64,000 nucleotides of DNA, from assembly GCF_024498215.1 (NCBI RefSeq), contig NZ_CP101806.1, positions 186,001-250,000 on the forward strand, written 5' to 3'. The stretch comes from Mycoplasmopsis caviae (GTDB lineage: Bacteria; Bacillota_I; Bacilli_A; Mycoplasmatales; Metamycoplasmataceae). The first letter of the stretch is position 1. Every line of letters begins with the position of its first letter. The position numbers and the translations under genes are program-made. The notes under the pieces were generated by a model. That model searched no databases. It was not told the origin of the DNA and saw nothing but the letters and a program-made list of their open reading frames with translations. Positions 34,710 to 44,735 of this stretch are shown one piece after another.

Positions 34710-35780
34710 AAACATATTAAAAATAAGGCTCATATACATAGTATATGAATTTTTTATTTTTTTCTTGTAATTCTAGTAAAACATAGTATAATATAATTAT
34801 GTTTGTTAAAGTTATTAGAGTTAGAAATAAAGAATATGTTAATATTGTGAAAAGTTATTGAGATAAGGAAAGCAAATCTTGTAAACATAAGGTTGTCCAA
34901 AATTTGGGATTATTATCCAAATTAGAAGAAAACGATCCTAATTTTTTAGAAAACCTGAGAAATGAATTTAAAAAGTATTCAAAAGATAAGGAAGAAAAAG
35001 AAGTACTTTTAGGCAGAATGCTTGGGACATTTAAAGATGTTTTATCTGACGATAACGTTGACGGTGAATATGATATTAGAGATGAAAACAAGATACACAA
35101 TAAATATCAGAATGAATTAGAAGTTTTAAATTATGGCAATTTAATACTAAACAATGTTTACCGAAAGTTAGATCTAGATAAATATTTTGAGAAATCAAAG
35201 AGTATGAAAAGAATCAAATATGATTTGAACAATATTGTCCAAAATTTAGTCGCAATGAGATTTTTAAAACCTTGTTCAAAAAGTAAAACATTTAATATTT
35301 TTAATGAGTATACAATAAAGAATGATGACACCCTTAAATCAATTTACAGAAGCCTTGAAATTTTGTGTGATGAAAGGCTAGATATCATTGAACATATCAA
35401 CAAAAAATTAGCTGAACTATTTGATAGAAACCTAAAAGAAACATTTTACGATGTTACAACTGTTTACTTTGAAAGTATTGAAAAAAATGACTTGTTAGAT
35501 TACGGATTTTCTAAGGATGCAAAAATTAATAATGTACAGGTTGTTCTTGGGATGATGATTGACGCTTATGGAATTCCAATTGCATACAAATTGTTTGCCG
35601 GAAATACATGTGATTTTAAGACTTTTATCCCTTTTATAAAGGAAGTTAAGGAAAAATTAGGTATTGAAAATATTACTGTTATTGCAGACAGAGGGTTAAA
35701 CTCTGGTCCTAATCTTTTAGAACTTAAAAAAGATGGTTTTGAGTTCATAATGTCTCACAAAATTAAAGGAAATAAGAACC
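34710..35780. repeat. 1.07-kb direct repeat, right arm
   Basis: Right copy of 31697-32765; it restores the promoter and the 5-prime part of the IS-A transposase so that a complete gene exists downstream of IS-B. Confidence 0.85.
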
Positions 35781-36547
35781 TTGTTCCTGGCATTATAGAT
35801 CTTGCAACATATGAGCAAGCAGCTGAAGGTTTTTATGTAAAAAAAGCACCATTAACTAAAAAAATTAAGGATGAATTAGGACTTGATAATTCATTGGATG
35901 GAAATTTAATTTTAAGTTTTTCAGAAAAAAGAAGAAAAAAAGATCAAAGTGATAGAGAAAGACTGATTAAAAAAGCCAAAAGTTGTGTTGAAAAAAATGG
36001 CTCAAAAGCGATGAGTGAATTAAAAAAAGGTGGCAAAAAATATGTCAACTATTCTGTTGGAGAAATTTCATTAAATGAAGAAAAAATTATAGATGACGCA
36101 AGATGAGATGGATTTTACGGAATATATACAAGCAACAAAAATTTAAGCATTGAAACAGTAATAAGAACATATTCAAATTTATGAAAGATTGAAGAATCAT
36201 TTAGGATTTTAAAAACAACTTTTGAAACTAGACCGGTTTATTTGTCAAAAGAAAAAACAATTGAAGGTCATTTTATGATTTGTTATTTGGCATTGGTTAT
36301 TGAAAGATTCATAGAATTTTCATTAAGTTCATTAGCTAATAACAGTTTAACAACTGACAGAATTGTTGATGCGTTGAGAAAGGTAAAAATAGTACTTATT
36401 GAGAGTTTAGACAAGAAAGAAAAATACTTTTTAAGAGTTAGAGAACCAGAAGATTACACAAATTTAAGAGAATCATTGGGTTATCAAATAATTCCTAAAT
36501 GGGGAAAAGTTGATGAATTAGGCCCTGTTTTACTAGAATCTAAATAA
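34799..36547 (+). CDS. IS1634-family transposase (IS-A), intact
   Basis: 582 aa, about the usual length of IS1634 transposases, with several TGA-Trp codons. First D in FYDVTTVYFES (near residue 222), second D in ITVIADRGLNSGP, E in LWKIEESFRILKT (about residue 464). The N-terminal 100 residues are helical. It probably acts in the cytoplasm on the IS-A ends. It lies on the right arm of the direct repeat, so its promoter region is complete, and TATAAT is 6 nt before the ATG. Confidence 0.93.
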
Positions 36548-36556
36548 TAGACTTTC

Positions 36557-36583
36557 CATAAAAGCCTATTTTATAGGCTTTTT
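36557..36583 (+). terminator. terminator of IS-A transposase
   Basis: AAAAGCCTA / TAGGCTTTTT, about 9-bp stem with TTTA in the loop, shortly after the stop. Confidence 0.75.
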
Positions 36584-36627
36584 AAAAAATGAATTTTTAA
36601 AGTGTCAAAGTCGAGAAAAAAGTTTAT

Positions 36628-36888
36628 GAAAAGATTAAACATAATGACATTGATTTCTTTTTGTATGGTCACAGCCATTATCCAGTTAAATACTACAATG
36701 AAGAAGATGGAATGTATGTAATTAATCCTGGTTCAATTTCTGAACCAAAGTGAGGATCTTATCCAGGTTACACAGTCATTGAAATAAATCATGGTAGTAA
36801 ACGACATACTATTGATGTAAAAATGAAGGATATCAATAAAAATAGGGAATTACTAAAAACAAAAAGTAAATTTGATACAATTATGTAA
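36628..36888 (+). pseudogene. YfcE-type metallophosphoesterase, 3-prime part
   Basis: 87 codons continuing the gene interrupted at 31671: KIKHNDIDFFLYGHSHYPVK carries the final GHSH metal motif, then VINPGSISEPK. The reading frame is exact when one 12-bp target copy is removed. Without IS removal this gene cannot be made. Confidence 0.88.
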
Positions 36889-36920
36889 ATATTTACATAA
36901 AAAAACTTTTTAAGGAAGCA

Positions 36921-36960
36921 AATGAGTAAAGAAACAAAAAGGTTCAACATTTATTTGCTA
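36921..36960 (+). pseudogene. truncated gene start
   Basis: AAGGAAG ribosome site then ATG and about 13 codons (MSKETKRFNIYLL) ending abruptly at an IS-B end fragment. It probably followed the phosphoesterase in an operon. Too short to assign. Confidence 0.6.
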
Positions 36961-37047
36961 TCTCAAGTTTGACAAATCAATAAAAAATAAGTATTAAAAA
37001 TGACCAATATGCCTTATTTATAGGTGTATTGGTCATTTTTACAATTT
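36961..37047 (-). mobile_element. IS-B end remnant
   Basis: About 87 nt matching the complement of the right end of IS-B (terminal repeat with two changes, then the palindrome AAAATGACCAAT...ATTGGTCATTTT), ending where the IS-B transposase stop region would begin. A third IS-B insertion, mostly lost, in the opposite direction. Confidence 0.8.
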
Positions 37048-37080
37048 TATGACGTGAACCTGTTAAGTTGGACAAAAAAA

Positions 37081-37099
37081 TCAAACGTATACCGTTTGA
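37081..37099 (-). terminator. terminator of the 157-aa gene
   Basis: TCAAACG TATAC CGTTTGA, followed on the minus strand by seven T. Confidence 0.75.
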
Positions 37100-37126
37100 T
37101 AAAATAATTTAAATTTGTATTATTCA

Positions 37127-37600
37127 CTAATTGTCATTTTCTTGTGCAATTTCTTGACTAATTTCTCTTTTTACACGTACATATCTTACTAAAGCAAGTA
37201 TAAATGAAGTAATAAGTATAAGAATATAAGCTAATTCAAGTGAAACTCTTGCAATAGTTATATACTTGGTTACTTTCATACTAAGTTCTTCATTTCCACT
37301 TTTTGATATAACTAAATTATTTCATACCATTAATAATACTATAACAAAACTTAAAACGGTAGCAACAATTGCAAATATTGCAGCTCAGGCGAATTTCTTT
37401 GTAAGAAAGCCAAAAACAATATAACAGATGTATAAAATAAAAGACGCTAATGATAATATTTTCAATATTTCACGCGAAGTTCTAATTTTAACGATAATTT
37501 CCTTTTTTGAAATAACTAAACTGGCTATTAGTATACCTATAAGTAAAGCATTAACAATTATGAATGCTAAGAGTCTACTTTTTTCTCTTTCTTTTGTCAT
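37127..37600 (-). CDS. four-helix membrane protein, unknown
   Basis: 157 aa with membrane helices at about 10-33, 45-70, 77-100 and 115-140, one TGA-Trp. No family recognised. The ATG at 37600 has AGGAGA; an upstream TTG is less likely. It is a paralogue of the gene at 37783-38252 (shared ICYIVFGFLTKKFAW-like helix). It has its own terminator. Confidence 0.75.
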
Positions 37601-37743
37601 TATTCTCCTATTCAATTTTTCAACATAATTATATATTAATTATGAATTAGATGCCAAATGAAAAGTTCAACAGTTAATAATTTTGATATATCAGTCTTAT
37701 TTAATGTATGAAATAATTAATTGTTTGCGTATAGTTAAAAAAA

Positions 37744-37767
37744 AGAAGTGTCATTATAGACACTTCT
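37744..37767 (-). terminator. terminator
   Basis: AGAAGTGTC / GACACTTCT, 9-bp stem, 6-nt loop, then TTTTTTT on the minus strand; ends the paralogous gene at 37783. Confidence 0.85.
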
Positions 37768-37782
37768 CATTTTTAATAATTA

Positions 37783-38252
37783 TTAATTTGCGTTAGTTTT
37801 CTCATCTTTTTGTTTATTAATTTTAATTTTATCATTGAGTTTTCCTAGGTAAATTGATGAAACTATAAGTGAAGCAATTAAAGTAGCAATGTAAGTAATA
37901 ATTATTAGGAATGTGGTAATTGCAATGAAACTACCAATAGTAACAACAAATCCTGCTTCAGGAGTAGTGCCATAAGACTTAAGTATTGTTAAATACAATA
38001 CGAATATAAGTACTACAACTGATACAAACTCATAAATAATTGCAATTATAGAAGCTCATCTTAGTTTCTTAATCATAAATCCGTAAACAATATAACAAAT
38101 ATTCATAGCAACAAAAAAAATGTTACATATATTTTTGCTGGTTCAAATAAACCAACTGAATTTGTAATTAACTGAAATACTAATAATATAAGAATTATAG
38201 AATTAACAATCACAAAAGTTCTCACTCTATTTTTTAATTTCTGTGTATTCAT
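37783..38252 (-). pseudogene. four-helix membrane protein, frameshifted in an A8 tract
   Basis: ATG 38252 opens the first helix (VIVNSIILILLVFQLI). The frame is lost at the run of eight A (38113-38120 on the plus strand). With nine A it continues VAMNICYIVYGFMIKKLRWA and on through 37998 to the stop at 37783, giving about 156 aa like the neighbour at 37127. A one-base slip or a read error. Homopolymer slippage could turn it on and off. Confidence 0.72.
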
Positions 38253-38489
38253 TTAATATCCCTTCGATTTGATAGTTAAATTATATATGAATTTGTATTT
38301 GGTAGTTCAAATAAATGGATGCAGGTAATAAGCATTTAAAGTAAATTTTTACTTAAAAATCTCAATTAATTTATATTATCGTAATTATATAAAATATAAT
38401 TAAGCATTAAAAAAGATATAAAAAAACACAAAAAATTTTTAAAAAATTTATTTATAAATTGAATTTTTATAATTATAATTAATCACATT

Positions 38490-38642
38490 ATGAGAATAGA
38501 AAATTTAAAAAATGACAAATTTAAATCTAAATTTGTATTGTTAAATTTTTGTGAAGATAGAAACCCAGATCTTCAATTTTTTGTTATTGAATATTCTCAA
38601 GATATCTTTGATTTAGCCTCCCTAATAAGTCAGTCAATTTAA
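38490..38642 (+). CDS. 50-aa protein upstream of potA, left copy
   Basis: MRIENLKNDKFKSKFVLLNF... to SQSI: 50 aa, no TGA, preserved intact in both arms of the direct repeat. No family recognised. TATAAT lies about 10 nt before the ATG. It may be a short regulatory or leader protein, or chance. Confidence 0.45.
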   Translation: MRIENLKNDKFKSKFVLLNFCEDRNPDLQFFVIEYSQDIFDLASLISQSI

Positions 38643-38692
38643 TTAAATTTAGTTAAGTTTGATTTGACTCAAAATAAAATATTTTAAATTTA

Positions 38693-38731
38693 TTTTACCA
38701 AAAACACTATAAAACAGATTATTTAGAAAAT
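38693..38731 (+). repeat. CTATAAAACAG hairpin element, copy 3
   Basis: Core CTATAAAACAG with outer TTTT / AAAA pairs, 26 nt before the potA ATG (left, truncated copy); the same at 41628-41666. Confidence 0.6.
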
Positions 38732-38756
38732 TTATATTTCATTTTCAGGAGAATTT

Positions 38757-39345
38757 ATGATTAAGAAAAACAACTCACCTTATATCATTGAACTTAAAGA
38801 AGTTGTTAAAGAATTTGACGATAAGGTTGTTTTAGAAAATGTTGATTTAAAAATTAACAAAGGAGAATTTGTTACATTATTAGGCCCTTCTGGTTCTGGA
38901 AAAACAACAATTCTTAGATTAATAGCAGGTTTTGAAAGAGCAACACGTGGTGAAATTAAATTCCATGGTGTTGATATTAAGGATTTACCTCCACATAAAA
39001 GAGACCTTTCAACTATTTTTCAAGATTATGCACTATTTCCTCACTTAAATGTTGAAGGTAATATTAAATATGGTTTAGCACTTAAGAGAATGCCGAAAGA
39101 AGTTATCAATGCTAAACACGAAAAACTATTAGCACAGAAACAAAAAAATGAGAAGAAAGAGCAAAAGTCTGAAATGAAAAAACTTGATGTTTTGCAAACA
39201 AAATATGAAAGAGAAATGAAAACATTAAAGAAAAATACTTTTGCTTATAGACGTAGACAAAAATGATTAGATAAGTCAGACTTTAATTATTCATATTGAG
39301 AAAACTATGTAGATCAACAAACAGAAAACTTCGAAAAACGTTATC
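38757..39345 (+). pseudogene. potA: potA, truncated left copy
   Basis: First 196 codons of potA with the Walker A motif GPSGSGKTT and Q-loop, cut off by IS-B. Two compensating single-base changes in the A-rich insert (39146-39175) alter about ten residues. It lacks the signature and Walker B motifs, so it cannot be an active ATPase. Confidence 0.9.
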
Positions 39346-41287
39346 TCCCAAGTTTGACGAATCAAAAATAAAAATGAACACTTCATATACTAAAGTATAT
39401 GAAATTTTTTTCATTTTTCTTATTTTGTGTTATAATATGTTATAATATAATTATGTATGTAAAAGTTTCAAAAGTAGCAGGCAAAGAATATGTTCAAATT
39501 TGCCATTCAGTTAGAATAAAAGGAACAAATAAAACAAAGCAAGTGGTTATTGAAAAACTTGGTCTTTTATCAAAACTGCAAGAAGAAAATCCTAACATTT
39601 TAGAGGATTTAAAAATAAATATCAAGGTTTGAGAAATGAAGCGAGAGATAATGAATTATTGAAGTATAGAGTTCACAAATCTATTGATGCTTTATTTGAC
39701 ACAGAATTCAATGAAAGGAATGAATTCAAAGACAAATTAACATATGAAGAAAAGGCTGAAAAAGTAAAAAATAGTTAGAAAAAATATGGTAATTTACTTT
39801 ACAAAACGATTTACAAAAACTAAAACTTGATGAATATTTTGATTTAAAAAGTAAAGAATTTCTTTTCAGATATGATTTAAATAATATTGTTGAGAACCTA
39901 ACTTTTTAAGAATTTTAAAACCTTCATCAAAACTAAGAACAGTTCAATCTTATGATTCATATTTAATAGAGAATGACGACACGTTGAAATCTCATTACAG
40001 AGCATTGGAAATTTTATGCGATGAAAGATTAGATATTATTAAACATTTAAACAATAGATTATCAGAATTAATGGACAGAAATCTAGAAGAGGCTTTCTAC
40101 GATGTTACAACAGTTTATTTTGAAAGTTTCACAGCAGATGATTTTAGAATCTTTGGTTTTTCAAAGGATTTAAAAGTTAATCAAACACAAGTGGTATTAG
40201 GTTTGATGATTGATGCAAATGGAATACCAATAAGTTACAAACTTTTTCCGGAAATACAAGCGATTTTAAGACTTTTATCCCTTTTATACAGGAAGTTAAG
40301 GAAAATTTAGGAATCGAAAATGTAACGATAGTTGCTGATAGAGGACTTAATTCTGGGCCTAATTTACAGTCGATAATTGACAATGGTTTTAAATTTATAA
40401 TGGCAGAAAAAATTAGAGCAAAAGGCAAAATTGCCTCTGAAATACTTGACTTAGATTCATATGATAAAATAACTGAAAACTACTTTATTAGAGATCGTAA
40501 AGATACAAAATTTGTAAAAAATGAAGATGATGAGAAATATATAATTGATGGTAGACTTGTTCTTTCTTTCAGTGAAAATAGAAGAAAAAAGGATGAGAGC
40601 GACCGCAAAAGACTTATTGAAAAAGCTTTAAAAGGTGTTCAAAACAATGCTTCAAAAGCTCGCTCAGAATTAAGTAGAGGCGGTAGAAAGTATCTCGATT
40701 ATAATGTTAAAGAAGTAACGATAAAGACAACAAAAATTGAAGATGATGCAAAATGAGATGGCTTTTATGGAATATTCACAAACGATATGGAAATGAAGAC
40801 TGATAGAATTATTTCAACATATCGAAAACTTTGAAAGATTGAAGATTCGTTTAGAATGTTAAAAACATCATTTGAGGTTAGACCTGTTTATCTATCAAAA
40901 AGGAAGACAATTGAAGCGGCATTTTCTTATTTGTTATTTAGCCCTTGTACTCCAAAGATTTCTAGAATTCACTATTGACTCAATAGTTGAAGATGATCAC
41001 AAATTTACTACTGAAAAAATACTCAACAGTATTAGAGAAGTTGAACTAATAACCTTTAAAGATTATGAGAATGATACAGAGTATTTTATGAGAACTGATG
41101 AACCAATTGAATACCTTGAATTAATTGAAAAATTAAATATTGAAAGACTTCCACTGATGGGAAAAGTCGATGAAATTGAGGGTATTATAACACATGGCTA
41201 AAATTGTAAAAATGACCAATACACCTATAAATAAGGCGTATTAGTCATTTTTAATACTCCTTTTTAATTGATTCGTCAAACTTGGGA
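39346..41287 (+). mobile_element. IS-B (IS1634-type), copy 2
   Basis: 1,942 bp, same 20-bp inverted repeats as copy 1, and flanked directly by the two arms of the 0.99-kb repeat. Nearly identical to copy 1, with several one-base homopolymer differences. Confidence 0.92.
39453..41201 (+). pseudogene. IS-B transposase, frameshifted (copy 2)
   Basis: Same protein as in copy 1, with the frame breaks before LDEYFDLKS and in the AACCTAACTTTTTAAG stretch shared, and extra ones at about 39614 and 40248. The stretch from 40400 on is better preserved than in copy 1. Confidence 0.85.
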
Positions 41288-41424
41288 AAAATCTCAATTA
41301 ATTTATATTATCGTAATTATATAAAATATAATTAAGCATTAAAAAAAGATATAAAAAAAACACAAAAAAATTTTTAAAAAATTTATTTATAAATTGAATT
41401 TTTATAATTATAATTAATCACATT

Positions 41425-41577
41425 ATGAGAATAGAAAATTTAAAAAATGACAAATTTAAATCTAAATTTGTATTGTTAAATTTTTGTGAAGATAGAAACC
41501 CAGATCTTCAATTTTTTGTTATTGAATATTCTCAAGATATCTTTGATTTAGCCTCCCTAATAAGTCAGTCAATTTAA
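41425..41577 (+). CDS. 50-aa protein upstream of potA, right copy
   Basis: Identical reading frame to 38490-38642. Lies 114 nt before the functional potA. Confidence 0.45.
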   Translation: MRIENLKNDKFKSKFVLLNFCEDRNPDLQFFVIEYSQDIFDLASLISQSI

Positions 41578-41627
41578 TTAAATTTAGTTAAGTTTGATTT
41601 GACTCAAAATAAAATATTTTAAATTTA

Positions 41628-41666
41628 TTTTACCAAAAACACTATAAAACAGATTATTTAGAAAAT
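41628..41666 (+). repeat. CTATAAAACAG hairpin element, duplicate of copy 3
   Basis: Identical to the one at 38693, carried by the direct repeat; it is the leader of the active pot operon. Confidence 0.6.
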
Positions 41667-41691
41667 TTATATTTCATTTTCAGGAGAATTT

Positions 41692-43065
41692 ATGATTAAG
41701 AAAAACAACTCACCTTATATCATTGAACTTAAAGAAGTTGTTAAAGAATTTGACGATAAGGTTGTTTTAGAAAATGTTGATTTAAAAATTAACAAAGGAG
41801 AATTTGTTACATTATTAGGCCCTTCTGGTTCTGGAAAAACAACAATTCTTAGATTAATAGCAGGTTTTGAAAGAGCAACACGTGGTGAAATTAAATTCCA
41901 TGGTGTTGATATTAAGGATTTACCTCCACATAAAAGAGACCTTTCAACTATTTTTCAAGATTATGCACTATTTCCTCACTTAAATGTTGAAGGTAATATT
42001 AAATATGGTTTAGCACTTAAGAGAATGCCGAAAGAAGTTATCAATGCTAAACACGAAAAACTATTAGCACAGAAACAAAAAAAATGAGAAGAAAGAGCAA
42101 AAGCTGAAATGAAAAAACTTGATGTTTTGCAAACAAAATATGAAAGAGAAATGAAAACATTAAAGAAAAATACTTTTGCTTATAGACGTAGACAAAAATG
42201 ATTAGATAAGTCAGACTTTAATTATTCATATTGAGAAAACTATGTAGATCAACAAACAGAAAACTTCGAAAAACGTTATCTTACACGTAAAATAACAAAA
42301 GAAGAAATGGATAAAGAAGTTAAGGAAATTGTTGAACTTGTTGGACTACAAGGTAATGAAAGAAAATCAATTAATGAACTTTCTGGTGGTATGAAACAAC
42401 GTGTTGCACTAGCTAGATCACTTGTTATTGAGCCTGCTATCTTATTATTAGATGAACCATTAAGTGCACTTGATGCTAAGATAAGACAAAGAATGCAAGT
42501 TTTATTAAGAAGTTTACAACAAAAATTAGGCCTTACATTTATTTTTGTTACTCACGACCAAGACGAAGCACTTGAACTCTCTGATAGAATAGCAATCATG
42601 CGTGCTGGCAAAATTGAACAATATGACACGCCAAAAAATATTTATGACTATCCAGTTAATAAATGAGTAGCTTCTTTTATTGGAGACTCAAATATTTACA
42701 ATGGTATCTTTAATAGCGATGGCACTGTGACAATGTGAGATCGCAATTTTAAGACAATTCATGATGAAGATGAATTTGCAAATCTTACTGAAGTCGATGT
42801 ATTAATTAGACCAGAAGACATTGACATAATGTCTTATGATGACAAGAAAAAGGACAAACTTGTCGGTGAAATTATTAATATGGCTTACCGTGGCAGTTAT
42901 TACTATTTAAAAATCCAACTTGATAATGATGAAATTATTTATGTTGAAACAGCTAAAAAGTTTGAAATGGGCGAGAAAGTAAACTTAAGTTGAACAATTG
43001 ACTCAATTCACTTAATGAATAAAGATAGCAAGTGAGATTATAAAACTAATGAATTTAAGAATTAA
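41692..43065 (+). CDS. potA: spermidine/putrescine ABC transporter ATP-binding protein
   Basis: 457 aa, TGA-Trp codons. ATPase of the polyamine importer at the inner face of the membrane. Walker [10 protein letters not shown] (about 45), Q-loop [11 protein letters not shown], then an unusual charged insert of about 100 residues (about 115-215, [19 protein letters not shown]-like helices), then signature LSGGMKQR, Walker B LLLDEP, switch His in VTHDQDE, and the C-terminal MOI domain. AGGAGAATTT ribosome site. Mycoplasma PotA proteins commonly carry such an insert. First gene of potABCD. Confidence 0.93.
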
Positions 43066-43888
43066 AAATAAACTAGCACTAAATAAAAGATTATTACTTT
43101 TATTGCCTTATTTATTAATTGCTATCTTCTTAATCATTTTGCCAATTTTATTAATAGTTATTAATGCACTAAAGCCACAAGAAGATTTTAATGCTGTTGC
43201 ACTCTTAACAGAAGTAAACATTTGATTAATAATTTGACGTAGTTTAAAAATTGGGCTAATTTCAGCAATTCTTTGCTTGTTAATAGCTTTTCCATATGCT
43301 TATTTTACAGTCATGACTAAAAGTAAATATTTAGCAATTTATTCATTAAGTTTAATACTTAGTCCAATGTTAATTTTTACAATTGCTAAAATTTATGCAA
43401 TTAGAGGCTTCTTCTTATCAGTTTTTGAACAAGAAAGCCTTAATGCTGAATGATTTATGGTTTTAGGTTTAACCTACTTGAATTTGCCATATATGGTTAT
43501 GCCTCTTTATACTGTTTTTAAAGATATGCCTAAAAACATACTTGAAGCTAGTTCAGATTTAGGTTATAACAAATTTCAAACAATGTTTAGAGTTGTTGTT
43601 CCATATAGTTTTAAAGCTATTTTAAGTGGTTTTAGTTTAATTTTCTTATCATCTGCAACTACATTTGTTATTAGTGCTAAATTACTTCCTAATGGAACTC
43701 AATTGCAAACAATTGGTGCTGTAATTAGTGAATATTCAAACCCTGCTAACAAGTTTGAATTAGCACTAGGAAGCACACTTGTTTTAGTTGTATCAGCCAT
43801 TTTTATAGGTTGTTATGGAATGATAAACTTTATACCAAAAGTTATTATTAGATTTAGACAAACTAGAGGAGGTAAGAAAAATGACTAA
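43049..43888 (+). CDS. potB: spermidine/putrescine ABC transporter permease
   Basis: 279 aa, six membrane helices. EAA loop EASSDLGYNKFQTMFRVVVP (about residues 170-190), the contact with PotA. Overlaps potA by 17 nt and potC by 8 nt. Confidence 0.93.
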
Positions 43889-44735
43889 ATTTTGAGAAAT
43901 TCTTAAACGAAGTTATATTTACTTAATTTTAGTTTTTACTTACATCCCATTAGTGTTTGCGGTTATATTCAGTTTTAATAAACCAAGTGATAAAGGTTTT
44001 TTATCATTTAATTGAAATACATATTCAAAGGATGCATGAGTTAATTTCTTTGATGAGGGCAGAGGGAATGCATTAATTAATTCAATTATTATCGCATTCT
44101 TTGTTTCAATTTTAGTAGTTAGTATTTCACTTGTAACAGTTTTTGCAATGTGAAGACAAAAAAATAAAAATTACTCAAGAATAGTTAGAGCAGTTAATAA
44201 TGTCCCACTTATCAACCCAGACAACATTACTGCAATTGGTTTAGTTTTAGTTTTTAGTGCTCTATTTGGAACATTAGCAAGCACAAGAGAAGGAATGCTT
44301 CGAGGAATTGTTGGACATACAATTATGGCCCTACCTTATGGTATAACTCTAATGTATCCACGTAGTGAAAAATTTAATGCTTCTTTATTTGAAGCAAGCC
44401 AAGATTTAGGCTATTCAAAAATTAAGTCATGATTTAAAACTTATTTTATTTACATGATTCCATCAATTATTTTTGCTGCACTTGTCTCAATATTTCTATC
44501 ATTTGATGATTTCATTATTTTGCAAACAACATCAAATGTAAGTACTCTTGGAACCAAATTGTATGAAGGTCAATTTAAGGCATGAGGTCTTGTAGTTGGA
44601 GCAAGTTTATTATTTCTTACTATTGCAATCAATGCTTGTTACATAGGTTATAAAGCATATATTATAAAAAGAAGTGTTAAGAAAGTAAAGAAGGTAAAAA
44701 ATGAACAACAACAAACCAAAGAACAATTCATTTAA
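43881..44735 (+). CDS. potC: spermidine/putrescine ABC transporter permease
   Basis: 284 aa, six membrane helices. EAA loop EASQDLGYSKIKSWFKTYFI. The C-terminus (KKVKKVKNEQQQTKEQFI) overlaps the first 35 nt of potD. Confidence 0.92.

Larger units (their letters stand above)
31672..36615. mobile_element. IS-A (IS1634 family) interrupted by IS-B
   Basis: IS-A begins CTTGACTTTGACACTTTA and ends with the complement of CTCGACTTTGACACTTTA (17 of 18 identical). Both flanks carry the 12-bp AAAAAAGTTTAT (31660-31671 and 36616-36627) as target duplication. Total span includes IS-B (32766-34709) and the 1,069-bp direct repeat caused by it. Without those, IS-A is about 1.93 kb with one transposase. Confidence 0.88.
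38356..39345. repeat. 0.99-kb direct repeat, left arm
   Basis: Matches 41288-42280 apart from a few homopolymer length changes. It spans the potA upstream region, a 50-codon ORF, the hairpin element and the first 196 codons of potA, and ends at IS-B copy 2. Confidence 0.9.
41288..42280. repeat. 0.99-kb direct repeat, right arm
   Basis: Right copy of 38356-39345; it carries the whole upstream region and the 5-prime part of potA again, so that the operon downstream is complete. Confidence 0.9.

Noticed and set aside
37050-37080. IS3-like end (GTTAAGTTGGACAAAA) next to the IS-B remnant
   Set aside because: Suggestive of an old IS end, but no second end or transposase fragment is present.
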